A DNA stretch of 64,000 bases from Thermoflavifilum thermophilum (lineage in GTDB: Bacteria; Bacteroidota; Bacteroidia; Chitinophagales; Chitinophagaceae): assembly GCF_900116565.1 (NCBI RefSeq), contig NZ_FPCJ01000001.1:992001-1056000 (forward strand). The letters run 5' to 3'. Position numbers and translations under genes: made by a program. Positions 43,649 to 52,481 of this stretch are shown here, piece by piece. Positions within the stretch are counted from its first letter, which is position 1, and every line of letters starts with the position of its first letter. Under the pieces are notes generated by a model. The model did no database searches and was not told the DNA's origin. It saw nothing but the letters and a program-made list of their open reading frames with translations.

Positions 43649-43855
43649 TTATTTTTCTCGCGTTTCTTCAATCAACTTTCTAGCTTGTTCCGCATCTGAC
43701 TGATATACATACAGGTGTATTTCACCCACCAGAAACTCAGAATCCTGCCTGTTCATAATGACACTTTCAATACCATGCTCCTTAAGCATACCCTGAATCA
43801 GTGCGGCCTCATAGGATTGCCGCGTACTGTATATTTTTACCCATTCTGTTTCCAT
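43649..43855 (-). CDS. DUF2007 small protein
   Basis: This 68-residue protein (METEWVKIYSTRQSYEAALI at the start, IHLYVYQSDAEQARKLIEE at the end) matches the DUF2007 pattern: a short ferredoxin-like domain that pairs YEA..I..L...GI with V....A..A..LI. The family's role is unknown; a regulatory or signalling part has been suggested from domain fusions. It sits between the CPBP protease and cdsA on the same strand, with gaps of 69 and 44 bases. Confidence 0.85.
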   Translation of the reverse strand: METEWVKIYSTRQSYEAALIQGMLKEHGIESVIMNRQDSEFLVGEIHLYVYQSDAEQARKLIEETREK

Positions 43856-43924
43856 ATACTTCCAAATATTTAACGTTTAGTTATTCAACCTATTATGTGT
43901 TCGATCATGCAATCAAACATCCGT

Positions 43925-44845
43925 TCAGAAAAAAGATTCACGCTGCTTATGCCGAGCCGAAAGTCGTTTCAGCCCTATCAGCAAAACTATCACCATTACA
44001 CCACTCAGCAAGCCCACCCATGGCGTAACCTGACTATCGCCCATGGGATCAGTTTTTATCCAGCCCAGCTGATACAAATACACGAGCGTAACATCCACCC
44101 CATTATTTACAAAATGCCCTATCATAGCCAGCCACAAGCTTCTGGTTAGGACAAATACATATCCCAGCATCAGTCCGAGAATAAAACGGGGTAAAAAGCC
44201 AAGAAACTGAAAATGCAAAAAGCTAAAAATAAATGCTGTGAGAATCACACCTGCAGTTACGCGGCCCGTCCACCTGATGAGCAGCTGTTGCAAGGCTCCA
44301 CGAAAAAAAGCTTCCTCGCAAATACCCGGCAACACAGCTACCATCAACAAATTAACCAGATAATCACCCACATTGTGCGTAGTAAGCAAAAGACGAGTTT
44401 GTTGTTCAGCTAACTTTTCCGTGTTCCGAATCCAGGTTTCCAGTTGATGCAAACGACCACCCAGATGCACCTGTTCATTCCATTGGCCTGTCAAACCAAT
44501 AAATGGCAAACTTGCTACCATCAACGCCGCTACTACTACCAGCTGAGGAAGGCTAAATGACCGCCCTAACCCCATCCAGTGCATGGGTTTGGTATCAGCC
44601 AACCAGGCAAATACCAGAGCAGGCAACAAAAAAATCATGATGCTGGAAAGCGATTGCAGGAGTTTAAGCATCCCCAGCATCCGGGGATCAGTCAATGCCT
44701 GTTTCGTATCTATCAGCTGAAACCCGGCATGGCTGAACAATAGCAGCATACTTAACAAAAAATAAAGCATAAACCCGGCAATCGTCAGGGCAATCAAAAT
44801 CAGCACCTGCATGCCATAACCTGTGTAATGAAATTTACTGCTCAT
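43925..44845 (-). CDS. CPBP-family intramembrane metalloprotease
   Basis: The 306-residue product has about eight membrane helices and the three CPBP (Abi/Rce1-like) motifs: CEEAFFRG (EExxxR), FSFLHF (FxxxH) and GHFVNNG (HxxxN). The family cleaves substrates within the membrane, and some members process prenylated or bacteriocin-like peptides. The substrate is unknown. It is first in a co-directional run with DUF2007, cdsA and psd. Confidence 0.88.
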   Translation of the reverse strand: MSSKFHYTGYGMQVLILIALTIAGFMLYFLLSMLLLFSHAGFQLIDTKQALTDPRMLGMLKLLQSLSSIMIFLLPALVFAWLADTKPMHWMGLGRSFSLPQLVVVAALMVASLPFIGLTGQWNEQVHLGGRLHQLETWIRNTEKLAEQQTRLLLTTHNVGDYLVNLLMVAVLPGICEEAFFRGALQQLLIRWTGRVTAGVILTAFIFSFLHFQFLGFLPRFILGLMLGYVFVLTRSLWLAMIGHFVNNGVDVTLVYLYQLGWIKTDPMGDSQVTPWVGLLSGVMVIVLLIGLKRLSARHKQRESFF

Positions 44846-44938
44846 CTGGGAAAATTATTCCCCCAAATTAGAAAATTCACATGGAAAATAAACTGCGGTT
44901 AAAAAAGAGAAATGAAGGATATGAATAGCAATTGTGAT

Positions 44939-45370
44939 CTATGCGTGGGTACTTCTTTTTGTGAAAAACTTCAGGTGATATACCCAGGCTATGAGTATGC
45001 CCCCTGCAGCGTATTGAAGCAGGCCGTACAAAAACCATTTTGCCGCAAGTGAAAAAGGAATGAATCCGGTAGATGCATAAGTATTCAGCGACATTGTCAA
45101 CCCAATCCAGCATCCCATTATCAGCCCGTAGATCAATCCTTCAACTATACGACCTGTTTTTTTCCAGGCACTGTATACCAGGACAAAGAAAAATGATCCA
45201 ATAACAGAAGTCACGATAAATGCCCATATTTTACTTTGAATGTTTTCTGTGTGCAATACCGGCATCAATTCCATGTATTGGCGATGCAACAATACATCGT
45301 GAATCACGTAGCCCGTTATGCTGTTAAAAATATATAAAACAACACATGCAGAAAGAAAACGAATGACCAT
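44939..45370 (-). CDS. Uncharacterised four-helix membrane protein
   Basis: This 143-residue protein has four hydrophobic segments (about 1-22, 45-65, 75-97 and 108-130) and a short basic C-terminal tail (KFFTKRSTHA). The N-terminal half includes the polar segment HDVLLHRQYMEL between helices. I recognise no family. The start ATG at 45370 opens the first membrane segment immediately. It lies 98 bases downstream of the DUF1648 gene and 93 bases upstream of the CPBP gene. Confidence 0.75.
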   Translation of the reverse strand: MVIRFLSACVVLYIFNSITGYVIHDVLLHRQYMELMPVLHTENIQSKIWAFIVTSVIGSFFFVLVYSAWKKTGRIVEGLIYGLIMGCWIGLTMSLNTYASTGFIPFSLAAKWFLYGLLQYAAGGILIAWVYHLKFFTKRSTHA

Positions 45371-45468
45371 AAATACGGAGATTCAAGTATTATAAAATAA
45401 ATTTTTCATGCAAAACTTTTCATTTTCATTCACTCTTGTATAACAATCATGCTGTTATTCACATAGGT

Positions 45469-45960
45469 TCACTTACTTTTTACCAATTTCACCAAATAAT
45501 AACCCAATGGAACAAAAATCAGCAATAAGGAAACAGGCATAAACCATTCACCTAATCCTGCTGCCTTGCCTTCTGCAGATTTGATAAGCTGATATTCCAT
45601 CAATCCGAAAATAAACACCAGGATTGTTTTCAGGTATCTGATCAATCGAGTGGCAAGTGTGTATTGTGTATATGCATTTTCATCGGTTATGCGCGTGGGA
45701 TAGTTAAACAAATGAGGATACTGATTCAACACGGTTAAACCGATAAAAAGAACCGTTGTAACTGACGGGATTGTCCATATCATCCATTTCTTGCCCAATT
45801 TATTTGCGTGCCCCATTGCATCAAAATGCACCGGAATTGTTTCCGGCAAACGGTGATAATGCGCTATCACCATCCACCACAAAGCAATCAGCAAAATCCA
45901 ACCGGCAATCTCAAGCACCTTATCAGCCATACGAAGCTTTAATTGAATAACGGGTCGCAT
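45469..45960 (-). CDS. DUF1648-domain membrane protein
   Basis: A 163-residue protein with four membrane helices. After helix 1 it has the DUF1648 element LPETIPVHFDAMGHANKLGKK, split here into LPETIPVHFDAMG and the downstream HANKLGKK, then two more helices and a short tail. DUF1648 proteins include SdpI-like immunity and signalling proteins and stand-alone forms of unknown role. An internal Met (residue 11, MADKVLEIAGW) is an alternative start. No neighbouring toxin gene is visible. Confidence 0.85.
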   Translation of the reverse strand: MRPVIQLKLRMADKVLEIAGWILLIALWWMVIAHYHRLPETIPVHFDAMGHANKLGKKWMIWTIPSVTTVLFIGLTVLNQYPHLFNYPTRITDENAYTQYTLATRLIRYLKTILVFIFGLMEYQLIKSAEGKAAGLGEWFMPVSLLLIFVPLGYYLVKLVKSK

Positions 45961-46284
45961 GTATGTCAGTTATGATTTACATTTTGTTGGATATTTTTTG
46001 GAAATATCTTTTATCTGGTTCTTGTTTGAATGCCGAACTTTAGGTTTTAAGTTTACCCAATGTAAAACTATTTTTTTCATTATTAAAGTTTACTTGGTTA
46101 ATTGGTAAAATAGCATATACAAACGGTTTTTTTCGGGTTTGGATTGACGAAAAGATCAGCTAATGCTATCCATAAGAGCGCATGTTGCAAATCCGCAATC
46201 CCGCGAAAGAGAAAGAATTCTTAAACCCATTTTACGTAAAATTTGTTTATATTTGTAAGGCTATTCCGGATAAACATTCATGAG
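45961..46284. other. 324-base intergenic region between divergent genes
   Basis: This A/T-rich stretch separates the DUF1648 gene (minus) from a small exported protein (plus). It holds a perfect -7 box for the plus gene at 46248-46255. No ORF with coding character and no clear inverted repeat was seen. Confidence 0.5.
46248..46255 (+). promoter_or_regulatory. Candidate -7 box for the small exported protein gene
   Basis: TATATTTG matches TAnnTTTG exactly and ends 29 bases before the ATG at 46285. The region about 20 bases upstream has no good TTTG. Confidence 0.42.
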
Positions 46285-46533
46285 ATGAAAAAGTTCCTGT
46301 TGGGTGTGTTGATGGTGGCTATTGGGCTGTTGCTCATAGGGATTGACAGCCAGGCCCAATGTTCCATTTGCACCAAGACTGCTTCTGATTTGAATCCGGA
46401 TGCAGCGCGGAGTTTGAACGCCGGCATTCTCTACCTGATGATTACACCGCTGGCGCTGGTGGGTTTTATCGGCTGGCGCTGGTGGGTGAGCAATAAACAG
46501 GATGAGGATGAAGGCAATGCCAATCATGAATAA
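46285..46533 (+). CDS. Small conserved exported membrane protein
   Basis: From the ATG at 46285 the gene encodes 82 residues: a signal peptide (MKKFLLGVLMVAIGLLLIGIDSQAQ), a short segment with a CSIC motif (QCSICTKTASDLNPDAAR), one membrane helix (about 50-70, ILYLMITPLALVGFIGW) and an acidic tail. The longer frame from 46243 lacks an ATG and overlaps the -7 box. I believe similar short proteins are widespread in Bacteroidota, but no function is known to me. The paired cysteines could bind metal or form a disulfide. Confidence 0.7.
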   Translation: MKKFLLGVLMVAIGLLLIGIDSQAQCSICTKTASDLNPDAARSLNAGILYLMITPLALVGFIGWRWWVSNKQDEDEGNANHE

Positions 46534-46662
46534 ATGTTAGCCTCTGGTTTTATTCCGCAAATCTTTCGACATTTTTCCGAGAGCTGTTTTCCGCCCGTGG
46601 CATCTTTAATTTTTTGAATCAGCGTACAATATTTCATTTCCCCCCAGAATCAGCTTCAGAGC

Positions 46663-47661
46663 CTACTTACCCAGCAAATAACCATTGATGAGCTGCGCCA
46701 ATCTTGAACGGGAGGTTCGGGGTATCAGATAATACTGCTGGCCGTCAGATTTGTACTCCCAGCCATTGGAGCCATCGGGATGAATGATGATGCGACCGGG
46801 TTCCGGGACGAACAGCTGATGTGTGGTATCCAGTGCAGCCAGTACAGCTGTTTCATCCCAGCTGGGATGACCAATTTCAACTTCATGCCAGCAACGCAAA
46901 CCCACACGAAATGTTTGCCTGAGTGGGCTTTCGGGCAAATGGGGCTGCAACAGTGGCAAGCCAGTGAATACTGAATCGCCGATTTCAAATCCGCTGAAAA
47001 TAATGGGGGTAGGCCAATGGTCCGCCACATAAGCAGCCGCGCGGGTATCGTTGTACACATTAAACTCCCGCCCTTCGGGAAAACGTCCTGCCATGCTCAC
47101 CAAATATTTCACCTTCCTGCGAACCAACTGAAGACCTGAGTCTGGTGCAAACCGATCTGGCATGGATTGCAGCAATGCAGCCAGGTTGCTGAAGAAGCCG
47201 GTGCTGATGATCACCACGCTATGATCAGCCGCTGCAGCCAGCAGTTTCCGATAAAGCTTGATGGCATCCTGGGATGTATCTGCAAGAGATTGCTGCTTTC
47301 GAAATTCGGAATTGGCCAGCACGCTATCCGTCCAATGGCATTCATCGGGCACTACTGGCGCATAAGCCGTATCAGCTCTGCCTACAGGCAGATCCGGGCG
47401 ACCATACCAGCCGTTGAACACATGCAGTACCTGCGGACTGTTTGCATATCCATTACAGGAAATGGTTGCCAGCAGATGAATTTCGCCTTTATCAGCCAAA
47501 TGGTGCAACATAGCCAGCGCGCCAGCATCATCAAAATCAGGCCCGATATCGGTATCCCAGATAACAGGCAATGAAGCAACAGACTTCTGTTGATGGCAAG
47601 CCGTTACCAGACAGATCAAAAGGCTGAAAAAGAATCCAATGTATGGAAGCCGAAAAAACAT
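46663..47661 (-). CDS. Nucleoside-hydrolase-like lipoprotein
   Basis: The 332-residue product has a lipoprotein signal (CLVTAC, Cys22) and the inosine-uridine nucleoside hydrolase start IWDTDIGPDFDDAGAL, with the calcium-binding aspartates Asp36, Asp38, Asp44 and Asp45. It would split nucleosides or similar N-glycosides in the periplasm or at the outer membrane. The ATG lies two bases after the stop of the pyruvate dehydrogenase E2 gene, so the genes are cotranscribed even though their roles differ. The C-terminal part (about 240-332) lacks a clear match to classical nucleoside hydrolases. Confidence 0.83.
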   Translation of the reverse strand: MFFRLPYIGFFFSLLICLVTACHQQKSVASLPVIWDTDIGPDFDDAGALAMLHHLADKGEIHLLATISCNGYANSPQVLHVFNGWYGRPDLPVGRADTAYAPVVPDECHWTDSVLANSEFRKQQSLADTSQDAIKLYRKLLAAAADHSVVIISTGFFSNLAALLQSMPDRFAPDSGLQLVRRKVKYLVSMAGRFPEGREFNVYNDTRAAAYVADHWPTPIIFSGFEIGDSVFTGLPLLQPHLPESPLRQTFRVGLRCWHEVEIGHPSWDETAVLAALDTTHQLFVPEPGRIIIHPDGSNGWEYKSDGQQYYLIPRTSRSRLAQLINGYLLGK

Positions 47662-47663
47662 GA

Positions 47664-49280
47664 TCAGAGCAGCATAGCCAGCGGATTTTCCAGCATCTGC
47701 TTGAGCGTTTGCAGGAACCGGGCCCCCACAGCACCATCCACCACCCGATGATCACAGCTCATGGTAAGTTTCATTACTGGAGCCACAATCACCTGTCCGT
47801 TTTGCACTACGGGCGTATCCTGAATAGCCCCAACAGCCAGGATGCAGCTATCGGGCGGATTGATGATAGCCGTAAATTCCTCAATACCCAGCATACCCAG
47901 ATTGGAAATGGTGAAGGTATTACCGCTGAAATCCTGTGGCTGAAGTTTTCGGTTGCGGGCTTTTTCGTACAATGTCTTTGCTTCTGCTGCAATCTGGGCA
48001 ATAGACTTTTGATCGGCAAAGCGAATCACGGGCACGATCAAACCGTCGTCAATAGCCACGGCCGAGCCGATATGAATATGCTTATAGGTGCGGATGAAAT
48101 CGCCCATCCAGCTGCTGTTGACTTCAGGATGCTTGCGCAGGGCCATGGCCACCGCTTTGATGAGAATGTCATTGAAAGAAATCTTGACTTCGGAGATTTC
48201 GTTCAAAGCTTTGCGAGCATCCACCATCCGACGCATATCCACCGAAATGGTGAGGTAAAAATGCGGGGCGCTGTATTTGCTTTGGCTCAGGCGCTGGGCA
48301 ATAACCTTGCGCATCTGGGTTACAGGCTTATCTTCATAGCCTTCCTCAGCGGCAGCAGTGAAAACGGGTGTTGTTGCGGCGGGTGCCTGAGCCGCCGACG
48401 AAGCAAGATATTGATCAATATCGCGTTTGATAATCCGTCCGTCATCGCCCGTACCTTTGACACGGGTAAGATCTATGCCTTTTTCGGCAGCCAGCTTGCG
48501 TGCCAGTGGTGATGCTTTAATACGGCCTTCGGGTGTTACAGAAGTTCCCGATGGGGCTGTAGGTGCCGGGGCTGGCGCCGCAACAGCAGCTTTGGGTTGA
48601 GCAGGTGCGGCAGCCGGGGCAGATGCGGCCTGAGTCGGTTGTTTTTCAGCATCCAGAATAGGCTGAATATCGGTACCCTCTTTACCCACAATAGCAATGA
48701 TGTCATTCACTTTTGCTGATTCGCCTTCCTTGGGACCGGTGTAGAGCAAGGTACCTTCGGCATATCCCACCACTTCCATGGTGGCTTTATCCGTTTCCAC
48801 CTCGGCCAGCACGTCATCTGATTTTACCTGATCGCCAACCTTTTTATGCCAGGCTACAATTTTGCCTTCTTTCATGGTATCGCTCAGCAGCGGCATCCGC
48901 ACCACCGTCACCTGCTGCAAAAGCTTTTCAATAGCAGCATGGGAAGCAGTTTTACCGGCTGGGGCTTCTGATTCCTGCTTTTGTTCAATTGTTGCGGATT
49001 CAGCTTTACCTTCCGCTGCCAGAAGAGACTGAAAATCTTCCCCCGGTTTGCCGACAATGGCAATGATATCATTTACTTTAGCAGCCTCGCCTTCTTTGGG
49101 ACCAATGTATAACAAAGTGCCTTCCACATATGGAATCACTTCCATGGTGGCTTTATCCGTTTCTACTTCAGCGATGACATCATCAGCTTTTACCTGATCT
49201 CCCACTTTTTTATGCCAGGCGGCGATAACGCCTTCTTTCATGGTGTCACTCAACAGGGGCATCCGTATTGCTTCTGCCAT
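47664..49280 (-). CDS. Dihydrolipoamide acetyltransferase (pyruvate dehydrogenase E2)
   Basis: This 538-residue protein has two N-terminal lipoyl domains with lipoyl-lysines Lys43 and Lys165, each in the motif ETDKATMEV, joined by Ala/Pro-rich linkers. A peripheral-subunit-binding domain (ASPLARKLAAEKGIDL, about 258-295) and a catalytic domain ending in DHRVVDG (His511, Asp515) follow. It forms the core of the pyruvate dehydrogenase complex and transfers acetyl groups to CoA. E1 and E3 genes are not in the window. A nucleoside-hydrolase lipoprotein gene follows two bases after its stop. Confidence 0.95.
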   Translation of the reverse strand: MAEAIRMPLLSDTMKEGVIAAWHKKVGDQVKADDVIAEVETDKATMEVIPYVEGTLLYIGPKEGEAAKVNDIIAIVGKPGEDFQSLLAAEGKAESATIEQKQESEAPAGKTASHAAIEKLLQQVTVVRMPLLSDTMKEGKIVAWHKKVGDQVKSDDVLAEVETDKATMEVVGYAEGTLLYTGPKEGESAKVNDIIAIVGKEGTDIQPILDAEKQPTQAASAPAAAPAQPKAAVAAPAPAPTAPSGTSVTPEGRIKASPLARKLAAEKGIDLTRVKGTGDDGRIIKRDIDQYLASSAAQAPAATTPVFTAAAEEGYEDKPVTQMRKVIAQRLSQSKYSAPHFYLTISVDMRRMVDARKALNEISEVKISFNDILIKAVAMALRKHPEVNSSWMGDFIRTYKHIHIGSAVAIDDGLIVPVIRFADQKSIAQIAAEAKTLYEKARNRKLQPQDFSGNTFTISNLGMLGIEEFTAIINPPDSCILAVGAIQDTPVVQNGQVIVAPVMKLTMSCDHRVVDGAVGARFLQTLKQMLENPLAMLL

Positions 49281-49305
49281 AATGATAATACTTTCAAATT
49301 CGGCT

Positions 49306-49313
49306 CAAAAGTA
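49306..49313 (-). promoter_or_regulatory. Candidate -7 box for the E2 gene
   Basis: The minus strand reads TACTTTTG (perfect TAnnTTTG) 25 bases before the E2 ATG. No -33 box is evident. A position between dnaX and E2 suits an independent promoter. Confidence 0.4.
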
Positions 49314-49357
49314 ACTAATTCAGGGTTAAATGAAAAAAGCAGCTACTGGTGCTGTTT

Positions 49358-51139
49358 TCAATAATCCACTTCCAGATCCAGCTCGTCTTGCAGACGGGCA
49401 ATCAGCGGATAATGCATTTTCAACTGTTCAAACTGTTGCTGGGGCGTAAGCACAGATTGGGTATCGGCAGGCGTTTCCTGTTCTTCCAGCAAAATTTTCA
49501 TCACCAATCCCGGTCTTGCGAGTTTTTCCTTCAGATATTCAGCTATATGAATTCTTTCTTCCTCCAGAAAGCGGAACTGTACAATGTTCCAGGTAGTGAC
49601 CTGAATTTCTTCCGGAGGCATAACGCCAATGCGCGCGTGTGTAAGCTGTGCAGCCAGCGCATGTTGACCTTTTTCCTGCAGCAGGGCAATGTAATGATCC
49701 CAGCATTGCTGTACCTGCTGAAGAGTCAGCGGTACCTGCACGGTATCGGTTGGTTGCCGGGATGTCTGACGATCTTTTTTAAGGGTTTCAAGCGTGGGGA
49801 GCTTACCGCTGGCAGTCATGCCAGGTTCACTCAACACCGGGCGAATGGATGTTGTAACCGAAGAAACGTATGGTGTGGGATTTTCTTTGACAGATGGGGA
49901 AGTCGATGGAATAGATCCTGGTTTGGGAATCGTTGTTGGTTTGGGGACGGCCTGAAAGGGAGCACGAAGCCGGGTTGACGCGCCTTCATGGATCAGCTTT
50001 TTTTTTACTACCTCGCCTGTGGCCACATCACTCACCAGCTGCACGGCCTGCTGCAAATAGCAAAGTTTAATAAAAGCAATTTCCAGCGTAAGCCTTTTGT
50101 TGCGTGAATTGCGGTATTGCACTTCTGCATCCTGCAACAAAGCCAGCGCACTTACCAGCCATGAAAGGCTGCATCGCTGAGCCATTTCAGCATATCGTTT
50201 TCTGAAGTTCTGGGCAATATCCAGCAGAGCTGTGAGTTTTTCATCTCTGCACACCATCAGATCCCGCAGAAATTCAGCCATTCCTTCCAGCACATTTTCA
50301 CCATCAAAACCCTTCTGCAAGATTTCATCCAAACAAAGCAAGGTTTGTGCGATATCCTGTTGATGAATGGATTCCATCAGCCGGAAATAATACTCCACAT
50401 TCAGCATGTTCAAATGCGCCAGAGCCTGCTGATAAGTGATATGACCTCCTGTAAAACTCACCAGTGTATCGAATATACTCAGCGCATCGCGCATGCATCC
50501 CTCGCTTTTCTGAGCTATCAGATGCAAAGCTTCTTCTTCAGCTTGCACCTGCTCTTTGGCACAGATTCCCTGCAAATGATGCACAATATCATGCAGGGTA
50601 ATGCGCCTGAAATCAAATACCTGACAGCGGCTCAGAATCGTGGGCAGGATTTTGTGTTTTTCGGTTGTAGCCAAAATGAAAATAGCATAAGATGGTGGCT
50701 CTTCCAATGTTTTCAGGAATGCATTGAAAGCGGCCGTACTGAGCATGTGCACCTCATCGATGATATAGGTTTTGTAACGAGCTCCCTGGGGTGGAAAACG
50801 CACCTGATCAACCAGTGCACGGATATCATCTACCGAATTGTTGGATGCCGCATCCAGTTCGTGGATGTTAAAAGATGTGCCCTGGTTGAAGGCTACACAG
50901 GATGCACATTGATTGCAGGCCTCTCCATCGGGACGAAGGTTTTCACAGTTGATGGTTTTGGCAAGGATGCGTGCACAGGTTGTCTTTCCTACTCCTCGCG
51001 GACCGCAGAACAAAAAAGCATGTGCCAGTTGCTTTTGCAGAATGGCATTCTTAAGCGTGGTGGTAATGTGTGATTGTCCGACAACGGATGCGAAATCCTG
51101 CGGACGATATTTCCGTGCTGAAACCAGAAAATGCTCCAT
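49358..51139 (-). CDS. dnaX: DNA polymerase III gamma/tau clamp-loader subunit
   Basis: The 593-residue product has the AAA+ clamp-loader ATPase: Walker A GPRGVGKT (46-53), a four-cysteine zinc site (Cys65, Cys75, Cys78, Cys81), Walker B YIIDEVHML and the SRC motif (LSRCQVF). Domain III runs to about residue 370, and a variable tau-like tail follows. At the domain III/tail border, codons 379-381 form a run of nine A (minus-strand 50006-49998). A -1 slip there reaches a stop after four codons and a +1 slip reaches a stop almost at once, so a short gamma form of about 381-384 residues could be made. The gene lies between the GNAT-like gene (24 bases upstream) and E2. Confidence 0.95.
   Translation of the reverse strand: MEHFLVSARKYRPQDFASVVGQSHITTTLKNAILQKQLAHAFLFCGPRGVGKTTCARILAKTINCENLRPDGEACNQCASCVAFNQGTSFNIHELDAASNNSVDDIRALVDQVRFPPQGARYKTYIIDEVHMLSTAAFNAFLKTLEEPPSYAIFILATTEKHKILPTILSRCQVFDFRRITLHDIVHHLQGICAKEQVQAEEEALHLIAQKSEGCMRDALSIFDTLVSFTGGHITYQQALAHLNMLNVEYYFRLMESIHQQDIAQTLLCLDEILQKGFDGENVLEGMAEFLRDLMVCRDEKLTALLDIAQNFRKRYAEMAQRCSLSWLVSALALLQDAEVQYRNSRNKRLTLEIAFIKLCYLQQAVQLVSDVATGEVVKKKLIHEGASTRLRAPFQAVPKPTTIPKPGSIPSTSPSVKENPTPYVSSVTTSIRPVLSEPGMTASGKLPTLETLKKDRQTSRQPTDTVQVPLTLQQVQQCWDHYIALLQEKGQHALAAQLTHARIGVMPPEEIQVTTWNIVQFRFLEEERIHIAEYLKEKLARPGLVMKILLEEQETPADTQSVLTPQQQFEQLKMHYPLIARLQDELDLEVDY
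49998..50006 (-). other. A9 slippery run in dnaX
   Basis: On the coding strand GTA AAA AAA AAG gives nine consecutive A. A -1 shift reads AAA GCT GAT CCA TGA, and a +1 shift reads AGC TGA. Runs of A in dnaX drive gamma production in E. coli (ribosomal -1 slip) and in Thermus (transcriptional slippage on A9). Here the location at the end of domain III is the expected one. A8 runs occur elsewhere in this window, so the run alone is not proof. Confidence 0.6.
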
Positions 51140-51163
51140 GAAAACGAAGTTAGAAAATCTCTT

Positions 51164-52324
51164 TTACACCATCGGATGCCGCTGAAAAAGCTTACTGCGG
51201 TCAAACAAATACCGATAGGTAATCAACCGGCGGCTACGGTAGGTGCCCAGGCTTTCGGCAATATTGATCATCTTGGGATTGAAATCTCCAATCCATTGCA
51301 TTTCATATTCTTCATACCTGGCTTCGGGCTGAATGACTTTCGCACCTTCAATAATCAGATAACTGTCAACACCCTTGCCCTGGAATGCAGGTACAATGCC
51401 AAATACCAATCCGATGAAGCGCTTGCACACACCACGGCGCATCAGCCAGATGAACTTTAGCTTGTGCCAAAGGCTGAAATGACCATGCAGGTATCGAATA
51501 GCCTGGTTGATATCAGGAATATTCAACCAGCACCCAATGGGTTCATTCTTGTAATAAACAAACCATACCAAATGTTCATCGGCGACAGGATTCATTTTCC
51601 GGAAAAACTGAATTACTTGTTTCAGCTCCAGTGTTTTCAGTCCGCCATGTCCGGCCCAGGCTTCGTTATACACTTTGCAAAAATCGGCTGCAAATTTTTC
51701 CAGATCTTTTTTGCGGTAATGTTCTGCATGAAAATCCGGATTGGCAGCAAACTGTGCATGGCGTTCGTAAAATTTATCCTGCAGCCGCGTATCTACCCGC
51801 ATGGCATAGCAATACTGATTGAAAAACACTTCAAATCCGTAACTTTCAAACAAATCCCGATAGTAGGGAGGATGATAATTCATGCCGTAGGGGGGTGCAT
51901 GAAATCCTTCCACCAGCAAGCCCCACCATTTATCGCGCTCACCAAAGTTGATAGGGCCATCCATGGCCTGCATGCCGCGTTGCTGCAGCCACGCCCTGCA
52001 TTGATCAAATAGCATGTGGGCAGCCCTGCGATCGTTGACACACTCAAAGAATCCTATGCCTCCCACCGGCATATCATCCCCTTTGTTCTTGTATTTCTGG
52101 TTTACAAATGCAGCTACCCGACCGATGCAGTTTTGCCGATCATCCACCAGAATCCAGCGGGCGCATTCCCCATGGCGAAAAGCCTTGTTGCGACGCGGAT
52201 CAAACACTTCTTCTATGTCGCGATGCAAGGGTTCAATCCACTCCGGATTACCGGCATAAATTTTTCTGGGTAACAACAAAAAGGCACGGGCTGTCTGGCT
52301 ATTTTCAACGGGTAGGATATGCAT
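51164..52324 (-). CDS. GNAT-fold acyltransferase-like protein (YghO-like)
   Basis: This 386-residue protein seems to contain two GNAT-like halves. The N-terminal half has RWILVDDRQNCIGRVAAFVNQ and GGIGFFECVNDRRAAHMLF, with the typical V..A.N...N pattern. The C-terminal half has WFVYYKNEPIGCWLNIPD and GIVPAFQGKGVDS, where the latter resembles the acyl-CoA-binding loop (Q-x-x-G-x-G/A). The segment GPINFGERDKWWGLLVEGF is characteristic of YghO-like proteins of unknown role. It may transfer acyl groups from CoA or from acyl carrier protein. It lies 24 bases upstream of dnaX on the same strand. Confidence 0.7.
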   Translation of the reverse strand: MHILPVENSQTARAFLLLPRKIYAGNPEWIEPLHRDIEEVFDPRRNKAFRHGECARWILVDDRQNCIGRVAAFVNQKYKNKGDDMPVGGIGFFECVNDRRAAHMLFDQCRAWLQQRGMQAMDGPINFGERDKWWGLLVEGFHAPPYGMNYHPPYYRDLFESYGFEVFFNQYCYAMRVDTRLQDKFYERHAQFAANPDFHAEHYRKKDLEKFAADFCKVYNEAWAGHGGLKTLELKQVIQFFRKMNPVADEHLVWFVYYKNEPIGCWLNIPDINQAIRYLHGHFSLWHKLKFIWLMRRGVCKRFIGLVFGIVPAFQGKGVDSYLIIEGAKVIQPEARYEEYEMQWIGDFNPKMINIAESLGTYRSRRLITYRYLFDRSKLFQRHPMV

Positions 52325-52463
52325 AAACCTTTGTAATACATTTTATTGGGTGTGGGTACTGATATATGTGGATATAAATTTTCACCATTTGAGCAGCTCA
52401 ATTTGCAAAGGAGCAGGCCTTTTCGGCTGACAGAAATATACACGCTGGATTGTGGCAAACATA

Positions 52464-52471
52464 TAGTTTTG
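52464..52471 (+). promoter_or_regulatory. Candidate -7 box for the coiled-coil protein gene
   Basis: TAGTTTTG, a perfect TAnnTTTG, ends 10 bases before the ATG at 52482, giving a leader of only a few bases. No -33 partner was found. Confidence 0.28.
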
Positions 52472-52481
52472 TTTTTATTTT

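Noticed and set aside
47709-48512. 267-codon plus-strand ORF opposite the E2 gene
   Set aside because: Antisense shadow of the catalytic domain and linkers; the His- and Asn-rich composition is an artefact of the complementary codons.
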